Shown here piece after piece: positions 13,145-16,791 of a stretch of 16,791 bases of DNA. The stretch comes from VFZS01 sp964353255 (GTDB taxonomy: Bacteria; Acidobacteriota; Terriglobia; Bryobacterales; Bryobacteraceae). Below the pieces are notes generated by a model that was not told the origin of the DNA, searched no databases, and worked only from the letters and a program-made list of their open reading frames with translations. Each line of letters opens with the position of its first letter. Positions within the stretch are counted from its first letter, which is position 1. Where the stretch lies: contig CAYGVJ010000114.1 of assembly GCA_964353255.1 (NCBI GenBank), forward strand, positions 1-16,791. Direction: 5' to 3'. A program made the position numbers and the translations under genes.

Positions 13145-13830
13145 TCCATCCTCGCGCCCGGCTCGGCTGCCCGCCGCAGCGCGCAGATCCACCGCAGCCA
13201 CCGCGGCGTGGCCGCCGCCACCGGCCCGTAGCTGAAGCGGTGCTCGAAGGTCGGCCCGTAGCGGGCCAGCGCCGCTCGGTGCTCCCGCGTCGGGTACCCC
13301 TTGTGGCGGCACAGCCCGTAGTGCGGGTAGACTCTGTCCCATTCCAGCATGGCCGCGTCCCGGCCGACTTTGGCCAGTATCGAGGCCGCGGCGATCGACT
13401 GGCAGCGGGCATCTCCGTGAATGATAGACCATTGCGGCACAGGCAGGTCCACCGCCATGGCGTCCAAAAGCAGATGATCCGCCGCGGGTTCGAGTTGCTG
13501 GAGAGCCTGCTTCATGGCCAGCCGGGAGGCCTCCAGGATGTTAATCCGGTCAATGACCCGGGCCTCCACCGCCGCCACCGCCCAGCTCAGGGCGCGTTCC
13601 CGTATCACCGCCGCCAGCTCTTCACGCCGCTGGGGTTCGAGCTCCTTGCTGTCGCGCAGCCCGCTAATCGGGCACTCGCTGGACAAAATCACCGCCGCCG
13701 CGAACACCGGGCCGAACAGCGAGCCCCGCCCCGCTTCGTCAGCGCCCGCCACCAGGCGAAACCCGGCCTCCCTCAGCGCGCGCTCCAGTTTCCCGGTGCA
13801 CCTGTACTTCGCTCGCCCGACGCGCCGCAA
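13135..13830 (-). CDS. rnhB: Ribonuclease HII
   Basis: Endonuclease that nicks the RNA strand of RNA-DNA hybrids and removes misincorporated ribonucleotides. At 231 aa it has all four catalytic acids in their usual motifs: D31 and E32 (GADEAGRGSLFGPV), D123 (LLLDAM) and D158 (SIAAASILAKVGRD). HKGYPTREH follows, where the family usually has HKGY-T. The only reasonable start is TTG 13830, one base after the rplS stop, with the GAG-rich end of rplS as a weak ribosome-binding region, so coupled translation from rplS is likely. About 15 residues precede the usual family N-terminus. The stop overlaps the start of the small membrane protein. The rplS-rnhB linkage is common in bacteria. Confidence 0.95.
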   Translation of the reverse strand: MRRVGRAKYRCTGKLERALREAGFRLVAGADEAGRGSLFGPVFAAAVILSSECPISGLRDSKELEPQRREELAAVIRERALSWAVAAVEARVIDRINILEASRLAMKQALQQLEPAADHLLLDAMAVDLPVPQWSIIHGDARCQSIAAASILAKVGRDAAMLEWDRVYPHYGLCRHKGYPTREHRAALARYGPTFEHRFSYGPVAAATPRWLRWICALRRAAEPGARMECR

Positions 13831-13831
13831 C

Positions 13832-14179
13832 TCACTCGCGCTCTTTCAGCCGGGCCGCCTTGCCCTTACGCCCGCGCAGGTAGTACAGCTTGGCGCGCCG
13901 CACCTTGCCCGAGCGCACCACCTCGATGTGGTCCACAACCGGCGCGTGCAGCGGAAAGATGCGCTCGACGCCCTGGCCGAAACTCGTCTTGCGGACGGTA
14001 ATGGTCTCGCCCAGGCCCGTGTTCTTGCGCGCGATCAGCGTGCCCTCGAAGGCTTGCAGGCGCTCCTTCTCGGCCTCCCGGATCCTCACGTGCACCCGCA
14101 CCGTGTCGCCAGGGCGCACTGCCGGCAGGCCCTCGCGCCTCTTCTTATCAGCAAACTTCTTCAACAACGGATGACTCAT
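13832..14179 (-). CDS. rplS: 50S ribosomal protein L19
   Basis: L19 sits at the 30S-50S interface and contributes to an intersubunit bridge. The 115-aa sequence matches the family throughout: RPGDTVRVHVRIREAEKERLQAFEGTLIA, the G-GETITVRK loop, GVERIFPLHAP, and VVRSGKVRRAKLYYLRGRKGKAARLKE at the basic C-terminus. The start ATG 14179 lies inside trmD, giving a 32-nt overlap, and AAGGAA about 9 nt upstream within trmD is the probable ribosome-binding site. Such overlap lets L19 be translated from the trmD message, although L19 is needed at much higher levels than TrmD. Confidence 0.97.
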   Translation of the reverse strand: MSHPLLKKFADKKRREGLPAVRPGDTVRVHVRIREAEKERLQAFEGTLIARKNTGLGETITVRKTSFGQGVERIFPLHAPVVDHIEVVRSGKVRRAKLYYLRGRKGKAARLKERE

Positions 14180-14885
14180 CTTGATGATTCCTTGGCTTCA
14201 ACAGGTCCGGCCGCAGCCGGCGCGTCTTCTCCAGAGCCGCCTGCCGGCGCCAGCGCCGGACCGCCTCGTGGTGGCCGCTCAGCAGCACTTCCGGCGCCTT
14301 CCAGCCGCGAAACTCCGCCGGCCGCGTGTATTGCGGGCCATCCAGCAGCAGGCCGCCGTCCTCCCTCCCGCTGAAGGATTCCTCCACCGCCGACGCCTCG
14401 TTCCCCAGCACGCCCGGGAGCAGCCGGGCCACGGCATCAAGCACCACCGCCGCGGCCAGTTCCCCGCCGCTCAGCACGTAATCGCCTATCGAGATCTCCT
14501 CGTCGGCCAGGTGCTCGGCCACCCGCTCATCCACCCCTTCGTACCGGCCGCAGATCAACAACACCTCCGCGTAGCCTGCCAACCGCCGCGCCGCGGCCTG
14601 GTCGAACAGCCGGCCTTGCGCCGACAGCAGCACCACCCGCTGCTCCGGCCGGCGCTCCGGCCAGATCGATTCCACCGCCAGAAAGACCGGTTCCGGCTTG
14701 AGCACCATCCCTTCCCCGCCCCCGAAGGGCCGGTCGTCCACCGTCTTGTGCCGGTCGAAGGTCCAATCCCGAAGGTTGTGCACCCGGATGCCGATGGCGC
14801 CGCTCTGGCGCGCGCGGCCCACCACCCCGTGCTCGAACGGACCCGCGAAGAACTCCGGGAAGATGGTGAGGACATGAAATCGCAT
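14148..14885 (-). CDS. trmD: tRNA (guanine37-N1)-methyltransferase
   Basis: SPOUT-class methyltransferase that makes m1G37 next to the anticodon of tRNAs reading CUN, CCN and CGG, preventing +1 frameshifts. The 245-aa protein has HKTVDDRPFGGGEGMVLK (46-63) and the AdoMet-binding trefoil knot with LICGRYEGVDER (110-121) and SIGDYVLSGGE (132-142). The C-terminal tRNA-binding region carries DGPQYTRP and PEVLLSGHHEAVRRWRR. The catalytic base of the E. coli enzyme, D169 in the EDSF motif, is E169 here (VEESF; codon GAA at 14379-14381). Numbering is colinear with E. coli up to that point. The start ATG overlaps the rimM stop by one base (TGATG), and the 3' end overlaps rplS by 32 nt. The basic C-terminal tail after RWRR is short. 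Confidence 0.96.
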   Translation of the reverse strand: MRFHVLTIFPEFFAGPFEHGVVGRARQSGAIGIRVHNLRDWTFDRHKTVDDRPFGGGEGMVLKPEPVFLAVESIWPERRPEQRVVLLSAQGRLFDQAAARRLAGYAEVLLICGRYEGVDERVAEHLADEEISIGDYVLSGGELAAAVVLDAVARLLPGVLGNEASAVEESFSGREDGGLLLDGPQYTRPAEFRGWKAPEVLLSGHHEAVRRWRRQAALEKTRRLRPDLLKPRNHQDESSVVEEVC

Positions 14886-15409
14886 CAGCCGTTCAGTTCC
14901 TTCAAGCCTTCCGGCAGGTCCACCACGATGCGGCGGCCCGCCAGGTCAATCTCCCGGCAAATCGAGCGCGCAAACGGCACCAGCAACGGCTGGCCCGGCG
15001 CGCCCGTGTCTACTTCCAGCAAGGGCGTCCCGCCGATCTCCTGCCAGCCGGTCACGACTCCCAGCGGCTGCCCGCTTTTCTCCTCCACCACCTGGCAGCC
15101 CACCACGTCGGAGTGATAAAACTCGTCGGGCGCCGGCGGCCGGCGTTCCGCCAGCGGAACTCGAATCTCCGCGCCCGCCAGCGCATCGGCCTGCGCGATG
15201 GAATCGACGCCCCGGAACTTGAATATCAGCCGCCCGCGCTGCTCACGAACCGACTCGATCTCCAGGCTCACCACTTGCCCGGGGGCTCCCCGGGCGCCAT
15301 GGGCGAAGACTCGCTGCTGCGGCCGGTAGCCTCCTGCGTCGCGCCCCAGGGGCACGCCCGAGAGCGCGCCGCGGTTGCCCCACACCCGCGCCAGCCGGGC
15401 CACCGCCAC
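14885..15409 (-). CDS. rimM: Ribosome maturation factor RimM
   Basis: Assists maturation of the 30S subunit head and binds ribosomal protein S19. The 174-aa protein shows the N-terminal RimM barrel (VAVARLARVWGNRGALSGVPL, then LIFKFRGVDSIAQADALAGAEIRVP) and the PRC-like C-terminal half (FYHSDVVGCQVVE, LGVVTGWQEIGGTPLLEV, LLVPFARSICREIDLAGRRIVVDLPEGL). The start is uncertain: GTG 15409 is first, GTG 15403 is two codons in, and CTG 15448 is the only candidate further upstream before an in-frame stop that is the khpA stop itself (15452-15454). None has a strong Shine-Dalgarno. In relatives the protein begins just before the WV-V-R motif, which supports GTG 15409. The stop overlaps the trmD start by one base. 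Confidence 0.93.
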   Translation of the reverse strand: MAVARLARVWGNRGALSGVPLGRDAGGYRPQQRVFAHGARGAPGQVVSLEIESVREQRGRLIFKFRGVDSIAQADALAGAEIRVPLAERRPPAPDEFYHSDVVGCQVVEEKSGQPLGVVTGWQEIGGTPLLEVDTGAPGQPLLVPFARSICREIDLAGRRIVVDLPEGLKELNG

Positions 15410-15451
15410 CCACTGCTGGCCTGAGTGCGACTCCGGCGCCGCCGTCAGAAC

Positions 15452-15691
15452 CTACTCCAGAATCTCGAGCGTAAAGCGCCGGTTCAGCTTCATACCCGCG
15501 GCGCCCAGGATCGTGCGAATGGAGCGCGCGGTCCGGCCCTGCTTGCCGATCACCCTGCCCAGGTCTGTGGGGGCAACCCGCAACTCCAGCACGGTGACCT
15601 GCTCGCCTGCGACCTCGCGCACGGAAACCTGCTCCGGGATGTCCACCAGAGCCTTCGCAATCTCCTCCACCAGCTCTCTCATCCCTGACAT
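15452..15691 (-). CDS. khpA: KH-domain RNA-binding protein KhpA
   Basis: A 79-aa single KH-domain protein of the KhpA/YlqC family, found between rpsP and rimM in many bacteria. The family binds RNA, often as a dimer or with KhpB, and affects cell division and small-RNA biology in Gram-positive species; its role here is inferred only. The GxxG loop is G49-K-Q-G52 in LGRVIGKQGRTARSIRTIL. The frame is open to a TTG at 15724, but ATG 15691 is preceded 7 nt upstream by AAGGAGG (15699-15705), which decides the start. 41 nt separate its stop from the rimM GTG. Confidence 0.94.
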   Translation of the reverse strand: MSGMRELVEEIAKALVDIPEQVSVREVAGEQVTVLELRVAPTDLGRVIGKQGRTARSIRTILGAAGMKLNRRFTLEILE

Positions 15692-15698
15692 CCCTGCG

Positions 15699-15705
15699 CC
15701 TCCTT
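15699..15705 (-). promoter_or_regulatory. Ribosome-binding site AAGGAGG of khpA
   Basis: A perfect Shine-Dalgarno on the minus strand, with a 7-nt spacer to ATG 15691. It selects that ATG over the upstream TTG 15724 and over ATG 15682. Confidence 0.85.
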
Positions 15706-15752
15706 GCTGCCTCGATTCTACCAAAGCCCGGTGCGGCGCCGCACCGCCGTGC

Positions 15753-16010
15753 TTAACCCGCCGGTTCGGCCGCTGGCGCCGGGTGCCTGGCCAGCAGCCG
15801 CGACACCGTTTCCGAGGGCCTGGCTCCCACCTTCAGCCAGTGCGTGATGCGCTCATGATCCAGGTGCACCACCGCCGGATCCTTCACCGGGTTGTAATGG
15901 CCCACTACCTCCACGGCCCGGCCGTCGCGGGCCTTTTGCTTCTCGATAATCACCACGCGGTAGGACGGCTTCTTCTTGCTGCCGAACCGCGCCAGTCGAA
16001 TCATCAACAT
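15753..16010 (-). CDS. rpsP: 30S ribosomal protein S16
   Basis: Early-binding structural protein of the 30S body. The 85-aa sequence is typical: MIRLARFGSKKKPSYRVVIIE at the N-terminus, KARDGRAVEVVGHYNPVKDP in the middle, and HERITHWLKVGARPSETVSRLL toward the end, followed by a short Ala/Pro tail. Two starts are possible, ATG 16010 (reading MLMIRL) and ATG 16004 (MIRL); the latter matches the usual family N-terminus. Neither has a strong Shine-Dalgarno. It lies 25 nt downstream of ffh in the same direction, the usual order. Confidence 0.96.
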   Translation of the reverse strand: MLMIRLARFGSKKKPSYRVVIIEKQKARDGRAVEVVGHYNPVKDPAVVHLDHERITHWLKVGARPSETVSRLLARHPAPAAEPAG

Positions 16011-16035
16011 ACTTGCTCGTTTGCTCCTGCTCTAT

Positions 16036-16791
16036 TCAAAGCCGTTGCTCGAGGATCCCCGTGAGCTTCAGCCGGCCCAGGCCCCGGCCCAGCGGGCCGC
16101 CGCGCGTGAGGTTCCTCATCATCTTGCGCATCTGCGCGTACTGTCGCAGCACCACGTTGACTTCCTGGACCGTGGTCCCGCTGCCCCGCGCGATCCGCCG
16201 CCGCCGCGAGCCGTTGATCAGGGAGTGATTGGCCCGCTCCCGCAGGGTCATCGAATCGACGATCGCCACCAGCCGCGTGATCTGCTTCTCATCCACCCGG
16301 ACGTCCTTGAGGTTCTTGAGCGGCCCGATCTGCGGCATCATCCCCAGTATCGACTCCAGCGGCCCCAGCTTGCGCAATTGCCGGAGCTGGTCCCGGAAAT
16401 CCTCCAGCGTGAACTCTTCCTCCAGCAGCCGCCGCGACAGCTCCTCGGCCTGCCGCTGGTCGATCTGCTCCTCGACCTTCTCGATCATCGAGAGCACGTC
16501 GCCCATGCCCAGGATGCGCGAGGCCACGCGGTCCGGATGGAAGGGCTCCAGCGCGTCGGGCCTCTCGCCCACGCCCACGAATTTCAGCGGCTGGCCCGTC
16601 ACCGCGCGGATCGAAAGCGCCGCCCCGCCGCGGGCGTCCCCGTCCATCTTGGTCAGGATCACCCCGGTGATGCCCAGCCGGCGGTGAAACTCCTCGGCGC
16701 TGCGCACCGCGTCCTGGCCGGTCATGGCGTCGGCGACAAACAGGATCTCGATGGGCGCCAGCGACTGCTTCAGCGCCACCAGCTCCTGCAT
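16036..16791 (-). CDS. ffh: Signal recognition particle protein Ffh (partial, C-terminal 251 aa)
   Basis: GTPase and signal-sequence-binding subunit of the bacterial SRP, which targets nascent membrane proteins to FtsY and SecYEG. Only the end of the G domain and the M domain lie in the window; the N domain and G1-G3 are beyond the right edge, so the Met at the edge is internal. Visible are VADAMTGQDAV, the G4 motif TKMDGDARGG and GVGERPDALEPFHPDRVASRILGMGD closing the GTPase. The M domain follows with the finger-loop region LGMMPQIG and the SRP-RNA-binding helix-turn-helix with SRRRRIARGSGTTVQEVN and QMRKMM. The C-terminus is short, without the long Met-rich tail of some orthologues. First gene of the rpsP-trmD-lepB cluster. 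Confidence 0.96.
   Translation of the reverse strand: MQELVALKQSLAPIEILFVADAMTGQDAVRSAEEFHRRLGITGVILTKMDGDARGGAALSIRAVTGQPLKFVGVGERPDALEPFHPDRVASRILGMGDVLSMIEKVEEQIDQRQAEELSRRLLEEEFTLEDFRDQLRQLRKLGPLESILGMMPQIGPLKNLKDVRVDEKQITRLVAIVDSMTLRERANHSLINGSRRRRIARGSGTTVQEVNVVLRQYAQMRKMMRNLTRGGPLGRGLGRLKLTGILEQRL

Noticed and set aside
13145..13432. Upstream extension of the small membrane protein over rnhB
   Set aside because: It overlaps conserved rnhB coding sequence in another frame; the internal ATG with GAGG upstream is the better start.

Overview
The window is a high-GC, gene-dense bacterial chromosome segment with no phage, insertion sequence or CRISPR array. The combination of a secreted tricorn-like protease, a Tat-exported sulfatase, an exported M20 peptidase-like hydrolase and short dispersed-looking palindromic repeats suggests an acidobacterium of the Solibacter/Bryobacter type. 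That placement is inference from gene content and sequence style, not from a marker-gene tree.

Left part (24-3517, minus strand): a sulfatase, topB (DNA topoisomerase III) and tRNA-Ser(UGA) lie head to tail with gaps of 10 and 4 nt, so they may share a transcript. Next, on the plus strand, is a two-gene type II toxin-antitoxin module (3657-4270, Phd/YefM antitoxin and PIN/VapC toxin). It has its own near-consensus promoter overlapping nested inverted repeats.

Centre (4298-10228): an exported M20 amidohydrolase (minus) and a 1100-residue tricorn-type S41 protease (plus) diverge from a 162-nt spacer. That spacer carries a chain of five mutually overlapping perfect palindromes. The protease is followed 27 nt later by an orphan glycine-betaine/choline-type substrate-binding lipoprotein with an ideal Shine-Dalgarno sequence. 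Together these look like a peptide and osmolyte scavenging neighbourhood. Converging on it are manC-type mannose-1-phosphate guanylyltransferase and, upstream of that, a small secreted protein of unknown function.

Right part (11968-16791, minus strand): a housekeeping translation and secretion cluster in the order ffh (partial, runs off the right edge), rpsP, khpA, rimM, trmD, rplS, rnhB, an unnamed two-helix membrane protein and lepB. Genes abut or overlap (trmD/rplS by 32 nt, rimM/trmD by 1 nt, rnhB/membrane protein by 10 nt), as expected of a translationally coupled operon. It links SRP targeting, 30S and 50S maturation, tRNA methylation, R-loop repair and signal-peptide removal.

No wholly new multi-gene system is evident. 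The points most worth checking are the overlapping-palindrome chain at 5906-6003, the apparent Asp169-to-Glu change in TrmD, the Glu in place of the usual metal-site Cys in the M20 enzyme, the small membrane protein wedged into the operon, and the promoter/operator arrangement of the toxin-antitoxin module. No stretch longer than 300 bases lacks a gene; the longest spacers are 5858-6019, 3518-3656 and 11856-11967.
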